From the NCBI GenBank assembly GCA_963738835.1, contig CAVTYH010000001.1, forward strand, positions 744,001 to 808,000: a DNA stretch of 64,000 bases, read 5' to 3'. The notes beneath the pieces are model-generated. The model saw only the letters and a program-made list of their open reading frames with translations. It searched no databases and was not told the DNA's origin. The first letter of the stretch is position 1; each line of letters starts with the position of its first letter. The translations under genes were made by a program, and so were the position numbers. The DNA is from CAVTYH01 sp963738835. Its GTDB lineage: Bacteria; Planctomycetota; Planctomycetia; Pirellulales; JADZDJ01. Below, in pieces: positions 30,097 through 38,388 of this stretch.

Positions 30097-31667
30097 TTCG
30101 AATTGGATCGCGTTTCGCCGTTGATGAATTCATTCGGTTGCAATCGATGTGTCGCTCCCCTTTCGGCCGCCCCTTTGCCGTGCCATGGCTCGACGCCGTT
30201 GTGGTATTGGTGGCACTCGACGCAATCGAATCGTGCGCCGCCTTTGGCGCTGGTGCCGGAACCACTGGCCGGACTGTGACACTCGATGCATAATTTGCGG
30301 CCGGGAATCATCACGTCGCTGTCGATGGTTTTGATCGCCGTTGGTTCCGTTGGCAACTCGGCGGGAAATGCAGCGCCGTGGCACGACTGACATGAGACAG
30401 CTCGGTGCGCCGCATGATCGAATCGGGCATGCTCAAACCAGGCCGGATGTGCAGACACGCGTACGACATCGAGACTCTCGGGCTGGTCCGACATCTGATG
30501 GCACTCGCTGCACTGCAATCGCAGATTCTTAATCGCTGCTTGCAACTCGTCGCTAAGATATTCGCCGACGGTGCTGGGCTGCGTTTCAGGCTTGGGCGGC
30601 CGATTCGGCAATCGCCATTTTTCGAGCGGTTGCCGGACGGCATCGCCCAGCGGGTTGGCCAACAAATCGTGATCCAGGCCGCCGATGAATTTCATGTCGA
30701 GCACTTGCTTAACGTACAGTTCCAGCCGCTCGCCAGTCCAGCCATGCGGCACCGTTTCTCCCGGTTTGGCGATCTGATATCGCGGCGTATCGGCCGGCGC
30801 TGCGTCGATTTTTGCACGACCCGCGTAGGCGAGCTGATGACACGCCTGACAGTGGGCATCGTAGCTGATTGGCAACATGTAATCACCGGCCGGACGAACG
30901 GGACCCAAACTTGCGGAGGCATTTACATTGGAACGATCGAGTTGATGGCACGAGGCACAGTCGAGCGTCACCAAATCGTCGTCGGATTGGCCAATTTTCC
31001 GATAGTGCTCCCGATCGGCCGGGCTCAAGTCTTTCAGCGAGAGTGGTCCGAGTCCAAATGTCAGCCCTGGCCGCATATGCCGGGAGTGCGAAAACTTAAT
31101 CTCTCCAGCACTGCGCTTGGTCGAACGAAAATCGGGGTGATCGCTGATGAAGCTGGTGACGTTAGCGAGCGGCGGCTGCAACGATTTTGTGCCGACCTCC
31201 ATATGCGAAGCGATGTTGGCGTGGCAAACCGTGCAGGTTGAGTCCGCCACGCGGGTCAAATCGACATCACGACCCTGATGCTCGCGGTGACAGCTGGCGC
31301 AACTGGCGACTTCCGCGGCAATTTGATGGGGCGAATGTTCGGCGCCACGATGGCACGTTTGACACAGCTGATCGGAAGCATGCGGGTTGGCGGTCCAAGC
31401 ATCGGAGCCAAGCGGGACAAAACTCTGATGGCAGGCATCGCAGCGCGTGTCCCACATGGCATGGGCGACTGCCAAGGGACCGGGCGAATAATGTCGGGCC
31501 ACGTCGCTGCCGCCGACAGCGCCCCAAGCGACATACCCAATTCCCGCCGCACCGGCCAACATTGCCAGCCAGAGCTTGCCGCGCTCTAGCACGCTCTTCC
31601 GCCGAAAATAATCGAGCGGAATCCGCGCGGCACGCTGCTTGACAGTGGTTTGATTATCGCGAGGCAT
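30093..31667 (-). CDS. Membrane-anchored decaheme cytochrome c
   Basis: About 524 aa. A basic N-terminus and one hydrophobic helix (LWLAMLAGAAGIGYVAWGA) anchor the protein, with the heme part on the far side. Ten CXXCH motifs are present: CDACH, CQTCH, CASCH, CTVCH, CASCH, CQACH, CSECH, CQSCH, CIECH and CVECH. Pairs such as CQTCHRGAEHSPHQ and CASCHREHQG resemble the doubled-CXXCH class of small multihemes. It lies between the cytochrome-b-like gene and the NuoEF fusion, overlapping the latter by four bases. Position and topology suggest it takes electrons from the membrane subunit to the periplasmic c554-like proteins, or in reverse. The start at 31667 is chosen next to the anchor; 31697 is open too. 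Confidence 0.9.
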   Translation of the reverse strand: MPRDNQTTVKQRAARIPLDYFRRKSVLERGKLWLAMLAGAAGIGYVAWGAVGGSDVARHYSPGPLAVAHAMWDTRCDACHQSFVPLGSDAWTANPHASDQLCQTCHRGAEHSPHQIAAEVASCASCHREHQGRDVDLTRVADSTCTVCHANIASHMEVGTKSLQPPLANVTSFISDHPDFRSTKRSAGEIKFSHSRHMRPGLTFGLGPLSLKDLSPADREHYRKIGQSDDDLVTLDCASCHQLDRSNVNASASLGPVRPAGDYMLPISYDAHCQACHQLAYAGRAKIDAAPADTPRYQIAKPGETVPHGWTGERLELYVKQVLDMKFIGGLDHDLLANPLGDAVRQPLEKWRLPNRPPKPETQPSTVGEYLSDELQAAIKNLRLQCSECHQMSDQPESLDVVRVSAHPAWFEHARFDHAAHRAVSCQSCHGAAFPAELPTEPTAIKTIDSDVMIPGRKLCIECHSPASGSGTSAKGGARFDCVECHQYHNGVEPWHGKGAAERGATHRLQPNEFINGETRSNSK

Positions 31668-31681
31668 AAGGAGTGCAGCAA

Positions 31682-31832
31682 TTAACCACGAAGACACGGA
31701 GGCAGGGAGAAGAATTCAAAAATCGAAACCACAGAAATCAAAGTCTCAGAATTCTGACATTCGAGCTTCATTCCAACCTCGAGTCTCGAACTCATTTTTG
31801 CCTTCTCTGTGTCTCCGTGTCTCAGTGGTTAA
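31682..31832. repeat. MITE-like inverted repeat with ends TTAACCAC / GTGGTTAA
   Basis: About 151 bases. The arms ttaaccacgaagacacggag (left) and ctccgtgtctcagtggttaa (right) pair with few mismatches. It carries no gene and fills the gap between the cytochrome-b-like and decaheme genes, inside the apparent operon. Confidence 0.75.
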
Positions 31833-31851
31833 ATTCTTTGTTCGAAACTAA

Positions 31852-32868
31852 CTACCGATATTTCAACGCCGCATAAACATGCACAAACATGAGCACAATC
31901 AGCACGATCGACAAGGGCAAATGCACCAATAGCCAACCGTGCAGCCAGCGGTGCAGCCGCTCTTGCCGATCGAATTGCCGCCGCTGATCGCAGTAGCTTT
32001 CCAGCACCTCGACCGCCGCGTGCGCTTCGGGCTCTAGCACCGTACGCAGTTCGCGGAAGTAATTGGTTGCTTTCGCCTGCTCGGCTAGCAGCGAATGATT
32101 TCGGCTTCCCAACCATAAGAACGGACCAATCTCTTGGACGAAGGCCTTTTCCAACGGCGCACTGCCGGGCACTTCCGATACGACCTGGGTCTGCACCACT
32201 CGTCCCTGAACGCTGCCGACTTGCCGCACGGCGCCCACCGTGACATATCGCGGACCGGAAGGCCCTTCTTGATCGCCGCCGTTTGACACCCGCTCTGCGC
32301 CCCGCCAGGCCGCCAGCGATTCCGGCTCGACACCGCAAATGGCGGCAACCAATTGTTCGGCATCTTCACACAAATTCTGGGCGACATTATCGATCTGCGA
32401 AACAATGGTTTCCGCGGGCAACTCGGACAGCATCACCCTCGGCAGCCATTGTTGCATCACCAAGCCAAAAACACCGCTGGCAATCACAGCGATGAACAGC
32501 AGCATCAGCACGGTTGTCAGTTGCCCGCCCCAAGCAAAGCCGCTATGCAGCACAATGAGCGGCACCGTCAGCAAGCCCAGCCAAATGTGCGCTTTGAGCC
32601 ACATCTTGACCATGCCAATCCGCCACACGCGCAGCCGCTTCCGCGGCCAGAGCAAAAACTCGAACAGCATGATGACGCCGCCGGCAATGCCGAACACCAG
32701 CCCCGGCGCACTGGCCCCCCCCGGCAATCGGCCACTCGAAAACGCCTGAAACACAAACCATGCCGTCGCCGCGAGGCTGGCAATAACGACCAGCGCGATC
32801 CATGCCCGATGCTCTGGTAAATGCTCGCGGTCGATTAGCACGTGGTGCAGTGCGCAGTGCCGAAGCAA
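31852..32868 (-). CDS. Cytochrome-b-like integral membrane protein
   Basis: 338 aa with four hydrophobic helices in the first 140 residues (ALVVIASLAATAWFVFQAF, GLVFGIAGGVIMLFEFLLW, IWLGLLTVPLIVLHSGFAW, LMLLFIAVIASGVFGLVM), a ~160-residue soluble section, and a last helix (LLVHLPLSIVLIVLMFVHVY). Histidines on opposing helices (AHIWLG, VLHSG, WLHGWLLVHLP, MFVHVY) suit bis-histidine heme b ligation. This is the pattern of cytochrome b561/iron-reductase-like subunits that exchange electrons with quinones. As the first gene of the redox operon it is the likely membrane component. No exact family was recognised. The 184-base gap to the decaheme gene holds a MITE-like repeat. Confidence 0.75.
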   Translation of the reverse strand: MLRHCALHHVLIDREHLPEHRAWIALVVIASLAATAWFVFQAFSSGRLPGGASAPGLVFGIAGGVIMLFEFLLWPRKRLRVWRIGMVKMWLKAHIWLGLLTVPLIVLHSGFAWGGQLTTVLMLLFIAVIASGVFGLVMQQWLPRVMLSELPAETIVSQIDNVAQNLCEDAEQLVAAICGVEPESLAAWRGAERVSNGGDQEGPSGPRYVTVGAVRQVGSVQGRVVQTQVVSEVPGSAPLEKAFVQEIGPFLWLGSRNHSLLAEQAKATNYFRELRTVLEPEAHAAVEVLESYCDQRRQFDRQERLHRWLHGWLLVHLPLSIVLIVLMFVHVYAALKYR

Positions 32869-33376
32869 AGAGGTGAATTGGTGCGGGATAAGAGATCACC
32901 CCAGCACAGGGGTTGCGGGCACCATCGCTGCGATGGTCCCTGGGCTTGGCAATCTCGTGGGCCTGGCTAGCCCGCGTGCATGATACTTTTCGCCCCCGCG
33001 ACAAGCAAGCAAAGTTCGGCTCGCGAGCAGGGCCGGTCAGTTTTTTAAATGCGTTGAGCTCACCGGTAGGTCCCGCTTGCCGAGCAGGAACCCAAGCCGG
33101 TCGCGCAATCACCACTCGCAACGCCGGTGCCGCTCGGCAAGCGGCACCTACCATGTTGGCCAATCTTGAAAGAGTGATTTGCCGTGCGGACGTAAGCCTA
33201 TCGCTTTGAACCGCCGTGAGCCAGAAACCCTGCTTAGCCGAAACCGACCGGTTGCCCGATCCCACCGAGTCCTGCCACGAAACCTCTTCGGGAGAGTAAA
33301 TCAAACCTCAAACTCCCCGATCCCGCTCCATCTGCACCCTCTTGGCAGGACCAGGCCATAGAGAGGTTAGGCCCGA
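32869..33376. other. Intergenic region upstream of the redox operon
   Basis: About 500 bases without a credible gene. It holds an inverted repeat (separate entry) and gcaccatcgctgcgatggtccc, itself a short palindrome. It forms the left boundary of the atypical-composition block and should contain the redox operon promoter. Confidence 0.5.
33065..33152. repeat. Inverted repeat, arms GGTAGGTCCCGCTTGCCGAG / CTCGGCAAGCGGCACCTACC
   Basis: Arms at 33065-33088 and 33129-33152 pair almost fully across a 40-base centre. It is gene-free and resembles a short MITE or REP-like element. Confidence 0.7.
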
Positions 33377-34714
33377 TCAGTCCCGCTTGGCGTCGGGTGC
33401 CTGCCACTTCTTCTTCGCTTCGTTGTCCCTCCGCTCGACTTCAAGGTAGTGGGCGAGGACCGCCAGCCAGTGCCATCCCTCGTCGCTCGCCTTCACTGGC
33501 ATCCCGCCGAGGATGAGGCCGGACATCTCGTCCTGGCTCATTGGCCCGTTCTGGATTCGCCTCGGCGGGTTGAACGGGTTTCGTGGGTGGTCAGTCGAGT
33601 TATCCCATACGAACTCGGCCTTGATGACCGTCCCCTTCGGTAGAACGATCGGCTTCTTGTAGTAGTAGGTGTCCTGCCAGCGGTAGTCCCAGTCGTCGAT
33701 CAGGAACAGTTTCTGCGTCGTCTTGTCCGGCAACTCGGCCCACACCTTAAAGTCTCTGCCGATCATGTGCATGTGGGCGAACACCGAATGGAATTCGAAG
33801 TCCACCGGCAACCGGAACTCGTCCGTCCGCGTGTAGTTCTTCTCGCCAGGGGGGATGTTGATGTCGTTGTTCGCCATCAAGACGACGGCCCCGTTCCGCT
33901 CCGGCTTCTTGTCCGTGAAGTAGATGCCGACTTGCGGCTGGTCGAACTCCTCCTTGCCGGTGGGGTGGTAGTGCATCTCCAACACCACGTCCAACCCCTT
34001 ACCCAGCACGCCCGGTTGGTCTTCACGGGTCATCATGCCGGGAGCGTAGCCGGGGAGGAAGCCACGGGGCATGAAGCCGGGATCGAACTGAATATACGGC
34101 CCGCCGCTTTTCTTGGTAAGCTCCGACGACGTGCCGTTCGCCACGTCGAGGATGATGACGGCGTGGTGCGTCACCCGGCGGTTGCTGGGCAGCACTTGCA
34201 CGGCCCTGAAGGGCTGGTCCTTCGTCAAGCCGGTCGGCAGGACGTAGTGGACGTAGATGTCATCCCCCTCGGCGGGGATGCGGAACGGCTTCTCGACTTT
34301 CAGGATCAAGTCCGGCGTGCCGAGATGCCAGCCTTCGGGGAACCTGGGCTGGGCCGGGAGGTCTTTGGCCTCGCCCTCCGGCATCCCGGCTTCGTGCCAC
34401 TTTGTGAAGACGGCGATCTGCTCATCCGAGAGGGAGCGGTCGTACTTGAACTCGCCGTGGCCCTTGACCGGCTTCCACGGCGGCATCACCCGCTTGGCCG
34501 TGACCTCGTCCAGTTGCCGCCCCCGCTTCTTGGCGTCAGCGTAGGTGAGCAGGTCGAAAGGCCCGACCTCGTTGGGCCGGTGGCAGTTGGAACAGTGGGC
34601 GAACAGGATCGGAGCCACGTCCTTGTTGAACGTCGGGGGAGGCTCGGCCCCGGGCGACGGGCCGGCAAGGACCGACGCAAGGCCGACGACCAGAGTCACG
34701 CGGAGCAATAGCAT
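33377..34714 (-). CDS. Copper type II monooxygenase-like protein with N-terminal cytochrome c motif
   Basis: 445 aa with a signal peptide (VTLVVGLASVLAGPSPGA). Near residue 40, ILFAHCSNCHRPNEVGPF is a CXXCH site of the planctomycete type. The C-terminal two thirds look like the peptidylglycine-hydroxylating monooxygenase double jelly roll: RRVTHHAVIILDV, LEMHYHPTGKEE and FAHMHMIGRD supply histidine pairs for two coppers. The family uses ascorbate-like donors on small substrates; the planctomycete substrates are unknown. Codons strongly favour GAC, AAG, TTC, TAC and AAC, unlike the flanking genes. The redoxin gene precedes it, 48 bases upstream on the same strand. Confidence 0.82.
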   Translation of the reverse strand: MLLLRVTLVVGLASVLAGPSPGAEPPPTFNKDVAPILFAHCSNCHRPNEVGPFDLLTYADAKKRGRQLDEVTAKRVMPPWKPVKGHGEFKYDRSLSDEQIAVFTKWHEAGMPEGEAKDLPAQPRFPEGWHLGTPDLILKVEKPFRIPAEGDDIYVHYVLPTGLTKDQPFRAVQVLPSNRRVTHHAVIILDVANGTSSELTKKSGGPYIQFDPGFMPRGFLPGYAPGMMTREDQPGVLGKGLDVVLEMHYHPTGKEEFDQPQVGIYFTDKKPERNGAVVLMANNDINIPPGEKNYTRTDEFRLPVDFEFHSVFAHMHMIGRDFKVWAELPDKTTQKLFLIDDWDYRWQDTYYYKKPIVLPKGTVIKAEFVWDNSTDHPRNPFNPPRRIQNGPMSQDEMSGLILGGMPVKASDEGWHWLAVLAHYLEVERRDNEAKKKWQAPDAKRD

Positions 34715-34762
34715 GAACGGGCCCCCGGGTGGGAAGTTCGAGCGTTGCAGGATAATTGGGTG

Positions 34763-35377
34763 TTACTTCTTCTTTTCGGGCAGGTCGATGTAGCAGCCGA
34801 TCGCCTTCGTGCGGGCCACGGGAACCGGCTTCCCGGCGAGGACGGAATCGAGTGCGGCTCTCAAGTCCCGAGTTGTCGGCTGGGACCGCTTCTTGCCGAA
34901 GTCGGCGTGCAAGTCGTCGATCCGACCCAGATACAGGAGTTCGCTCTTCGGGGAGAGGACGGCGGCTTCTGGCTTCACGGTCGCCCCGACCTTCAGGGCC
35001 AGTCTCATCTTCGGGTCGAGGATCGCCGGGCAGGTGTAGCCGTAGTCCTTGGCGTGCTTGCGGGCAGCGTCCTCACCGATGTCGGCGTCGGCGTAGACCA
35101 CGCAGAAGGCGACCTTCTTCGGCGTGTACTCCTTGCAGAGCCGCACGATTTCCGGGGCGTAACCGTTGGAGATCGGGCAGTCGTGGCCGAGGAAGATGAG
35201 AACCACCGCCTTGCAGTCGTCCGGGCCGGGCAGTCGGTACTTATCGCCCAGCACGTCCACGAACTCGTCGCTCACCGGCTTGTCGGCGGGCGGCGGCTCG
35301 GCCTGCGTTGGACGACTATCGCAACCGACAAGCACGGCGACCAAAAGCCAGCAGAGAACGAGACGCAGCACCGCCAT
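34763..35377 (-). CDS. Redoxin-domain lipoprotein
   Basis: About 204 aa. It begins with a lipoprotein signal (VLCWLLVAVLVGC). The thioredoxin-like body has VVLIFLGHDCPISNGYAPE, a single cysteine at the peroxiredoxin/redoxin position without a CXXC, then VAFCVVYADADIGEDAA and LLYLGRIDD. In planctomycetes such redoxins are often fused to cytochrome c and copper-monooxygenase domains; here the two parts are separate neighbouring genes. Codon use matches the next gene and differs from the rest of the window. The start among three near ATGs (35392, 35383, 35377) is uncertain. Confidence 0.8.
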   Translation of the reverse strand: MAVLRLVLCWLLVAVLVGCDSRPTQAEPPPADKPVSDEFVDVLGDKYRLPGPDDCKAVVLIFLGHDCPISNGYAPEIVRLCKEYTPKKVAFCVVYADADIGEDAARKHAKDYGYTCPAILDPKMRLALKVGATVKPEAAVLSPKSELLYLGRIDDLHADFGKKRSQPTTRDLRAALDSVLAGKPVPVARTKAIGCYIDLPEKKK

Positions 35378-35477
35378 AAACATCCACTCCACGGTTGTTG
35401 TTGTTAAGGGATACCCTGCCGGGCCGCAGGAGGTTTCAACCGCGGCGAGTTGGTTGCCGCTTGGGTTCCGATGGCCG

Positions 35478-36498
35478 AACGATTGATTCTACAACGAAAC
35501 TGTCGTAAAACTCTCCGACAATATAGACGCATATTTCGGCCTATCAAGTGCGCAAGTGGCTACGGGCACAGGCACTTGCAGAACGTCGGTCGTGGTATTA
35601 TGCAACATTGGCGTCGCATAGCATTGCGAACGACCTGTCGATGCCAAGGCCGCAGTTGATGTAAACGAGCCCGACGCCCTGACCCGCTGCGCTCCGGTCG
35701 CTGACGCTCCCGGCTCGCCTTTCTGATTGCTGACTCCTGCACCCGTGGATGCCGTCTGGCTGGCCCAAAATACACAATGACATTTGTACACTGATTGCTA
35801 GAATGGCCGGTGGAACTCTGGGTCCCTGTCGGTTTTCGCTGCATTTAGCCCCCGGTCATGGACCGGGGGCTAATTTGACGCGGAAGGCCGGCTGCCGCTC
35901 TTTGACAACTGAGCAATAGCATTTCCCCGCCTCGGGCCAGCGCCGCCCGAGGTTGGGCCGGACTGCGCGCGGCAAGTCCAGCAATGCACCGCAGGGGACG
36001 CCGAGGGCAGCGCGGAGCGATCAAGCATGATTTCGAGACTTCCTGCGATTCCTCTGCGTAACTCTGCGCCCTCGGCGGTGAAGTCTCTGCTCGGCTGCCG
36101 GTCGTGCGCGGCGGGGTAAAGTGATGACCAAATGTGGGGCGCAAAACACGGGTTTTTACGAGGGTTTTGCGCCAACACTTTACCCTCGATCCCCGGGGGT
36201 TGTGTGTTTAGTTTGTTGGGTGGTCGGTGGTCCGTCGTCATTCATCGTCAGGGGGCCGGTTGTCAGTGGCGACAGACCACCCAGCATGCAGCCCCCTCAC
36301 CCCGGCCCTCTCCCACAAGGAGAGAGGGAGAAAGAATGACCACGGACCACTGGACACCGGCCACCGGCCACTGACCACGGACCACGGACCACGGACAATT
36401 GCCGGGTCACAGTCAGGTCGCCATGTTTTTCGAAAACGCCCTGTTTTCCCGGCTCGTTTTCCCAACATTGTCCCCTCGATTCTTATTTTTGGTGCGAG
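35478..36498. repeat. Left copy of a ~1.03-kb long inverted repeat
   Basis: This sequence reappears in reverse complement at 57547-58590. The inner ~800 bases are almost identical, while the outer ~200 bases (near 35490-35680) have diverged at many positions. It contains no transposase, only short meaningless frames. It is full of palindromes: a 12-bp stem tagcccccggtc/gaccgggggcta near 35846-35873, CCTCGGGC/GCCCGAGG near 35930, and the nested element at 36114-36185. It also has a copy of the GGGTGAGG repeat (36292-36330) and a run of ccgtggtcc-type direct repeats near 36340-36400. Confidence 0.92.
36114..36185. repeat. Nested palindrome GGGTAAAGTG ... CACTTTACCC
   Basis: Outer arms GGGTAAAGTG (36114-36123) and CACTTTACCC (36176-36185) enclose inner arms GGCGCAAAAC (36138-36147) and GTTTTGCGCC (36164-36173). 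It is a 72-base structured unit, also present in the right repeat copy. Confidence 0.8.
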
Positions 36499-36635
36499 TA
36501 TGTGATGAACAGGCATCTCGCATTGTCAGCAGAGAACTCCGGTAGTTACGATGAAAGAAAGGCAAAAAATCCATTTGCCCGAGGAAACAACACGGTTGCG
36601 GCGTTCGGATCGATCCACGTCGGGCTGCACCATTC

Positions 36636-38381
36636 ATGCCACTGCTGCGAATTACCGATAGCGAAGGCACTCGCATTCACCCCGTCGAGGGCGAGGCGGT
36701 CACCATTGGCCGTGGGCCGGGGAACCAGATTGTGCTGAAAGATCTGGCGTCTTCCTCACGGCATGCGCAAATCGTTAACGACGCCGGCGGCTGGATGCTC
36801 GAAGACCGCGGCAGCCTGAATGGCACGTTCGTCAATGGCCGGCAATTGGAAAAGTCGCAGCGGACGCCGATTGCACCCGGCGATCGAGTCTTGATCGGTT
36901 CGACAGAAATTGTGTTCGAAGAGCAGCCGAACACGGAATCGACCATCCCGCTGCCCAAACGTCAGCCGACGCCGGGCTACGCCAGCTCTTTTTTGCAATC
37001 GATCGCTCCCGACACAGACGCGGGAAAGCCATCGGCCTTGCACGGCAGCTCGCTCCTGCAATCGCTGGTGATCGACGATCAAGCAGAGGCCGACGTCGGC
37101 GGATCGAAGTTTGCGTTTTTGAAAGTCGACGGCGGATCGGTCGAGGAAGAAGTGCGCACCATGCTGTTCGGCACGCAACTTAAGCCGCCATCAGGCAGTG
37201 GTTCGGCACTTTTGCCCCGTCGGCCCGGCGAAACGATTGCCGAAATCAAGCTGCGGCTGATTCAGCAAGTGGGCGAAAAGCTGGTGCGGATTTTCGATCC
37301 GCAGCAACTGATGGAAGAAATCATGTCGATTGTGATCCAGCAAACCGGCGCCGACCGCGGCGTGCTGTGTTTGCTGGACGAGCATCAAATGCCGGTGCCG
37401 ATTGCCACGCATGGGCTGGGCGAGGGAGAGCAAGTGCGAATCAGCCGCACCGTGCTGCGGCGGGTGTCAGAAGAACGCACCGGCGTACTGATCAACCAGA
37501 CCGGCACCGGCTCGACCAACAACATGTATCAATCGCTGCAAGAGATGCGGGTGCATTCCACGCTGTGCGTGCCGCTGTGGACCGGCGATAAGATTATTGG
37601 CCTGATGTCACTCGACTCGACGCAGGCCGATCGCGCCTTCACGCAACAAGAATTGGAAGTGCTGCTGGCGATTGCACATCAGGCGGCCATGGGAATTGAA
37701 CGCGGGCGACTCAGCCAGATGGTGGAGTCGGAACGGCAAATGCGGTCGTATCTGAGCAAGTATTTAGATAACCGCATTGTGGAACGGATTACGCAGCGCG
37801 GCGATGGCGAAGACCCGCTGGCGCCGGCGGAGCGCATTGTCACGGTGCTGTTCTCCGACATCGTGTCGTTCACCAAAATGAGCGAAGGATTGGGGCCGGC
37901 GCAAGTCGGTGGGTTCATTCGCGACTATTTGACGGCGATGACCGAAATCATCTTCGCCCACGGCGGCACGATCGATAAATACATTGGCGATGCCGTGATG
38001 GCGCTTTTCGGCGCGCCGGTGCCCAGCGAAAACAGCGCGACCGACGCCATTAAAGCGGCGCTCGAAATGCGGGATCGAGTGCGCGATTTTCAACCTCCCG
38101 GCGGACAACCCGGAACGCTGCGGGTGCGGTTCGGCATCAACACCGGCTTGGTGGTGGTTGGCAATTTTGGCTCGGCCCGGCGCACGGAATACACGGCCAT
38201 TGGCGATGCGGTGAACGTGGCTTCCCGGCTGCAAACGTTCGCGCGGCCCAACGAGATTTGCATCGATGAAGATACGTTCGCCAAAACTGGCGGCGCATTC
38301 GTCGTGGAAGAAATCGGCTCGGTCGATGTCAAGAACCGGGCCCAGCCGATTGCGGTGTTCAAAGTGCTGCGGGCGAAGTGA
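36636..38381 (+). CDS. FHA-GAF-class III adenylate/guanylate cyclase
   Basis: 581 aa. FHA domain at about 1-95 (VTIGRGPGNQIVLKD, SSSRHAQIV, SLNGTFVNG), which binds phosphothreonine peptides. GAF domain at about 215-370 (IQQTGADRGVLCLLDE, STLCVPLWTGDKIIGLMSLD). Catalytic domain from about 395: the metal aspartate in VTVLFSDIVSFTKMSE, KYIGDAVMALFGAP with the second metal aspartate and purine-selecting lysine, and EYTAIGDAVNVASRLQ with the Asn and Arg that stabilise the transition state. All catalytic positions are present, so it should be active, most likely on ATP. The FHA domain links it to Ser/Thr kinase signalling. It lies just inside the left long repeat. Confidence 0.92.
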   Translation: MPLLRITDSEGTRIHPVEGEAVTIGRGPGNQIVLKDLASSSRHAQIVNDAGGWMLEDRGSLNGTFVNGRQLEKSQRTPIAPGDRVLIGSTEIVFEEQPNTESTIPLPKRQPTPGYASSFLQSIAPDTDAGKPSALHGSSLLQSLVIDDQAEADVGGSKFAFLKVDGGSVEEEVRTMLFGTQLKPPSGSGSALLPRRPGETIAEIKLRLIQQVGEKLVRIFDPQQLMEEIMSIVIQQTGADRGVLCLLDEHQMPVPIATHGLGEGEQVRISRTVLRRVSEERTGVLINQTGTGSTNNMYQSLQEMRVHSTLCVPLWTGDKIIGLMSLDSTQADRAFTQQELEVLLAIAHQAAMGIERGRLSQMVESERQMRSYLSKYLDNRIVERITQRGDGEDPLAPAERIVTVLFSDIVSFTKMSEGLGPAQVGGFIRDYLTAMTEIIFAHGGTIDKYIGDAVMALFGAPVPSENSATDAIKAALEMRDRVRDFQPPGGQPGTLRVRFGINTGLVVVGNFGSARRTEYTAIGDAVNVASRLQTFARPNEICIDEDTFAKTGGAFVVEEIGSVDVKNRAQPIAVFKVLRAK

Positions 38382-38388
38382 CATCGGA

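Noticed and set aside
33767..34711. Long plus-strand frame opposite the copper monooxygenase
   Set aside because: Strong third-position bias of the true gene opens the antisense frame; its Val/Arg/Leu/His-rich product resembles no protein.
35478..36498. Insertion sequence
   Set aside because: No transposase or intact coding frame and no target duplication at the edges; treated as a long repeat.
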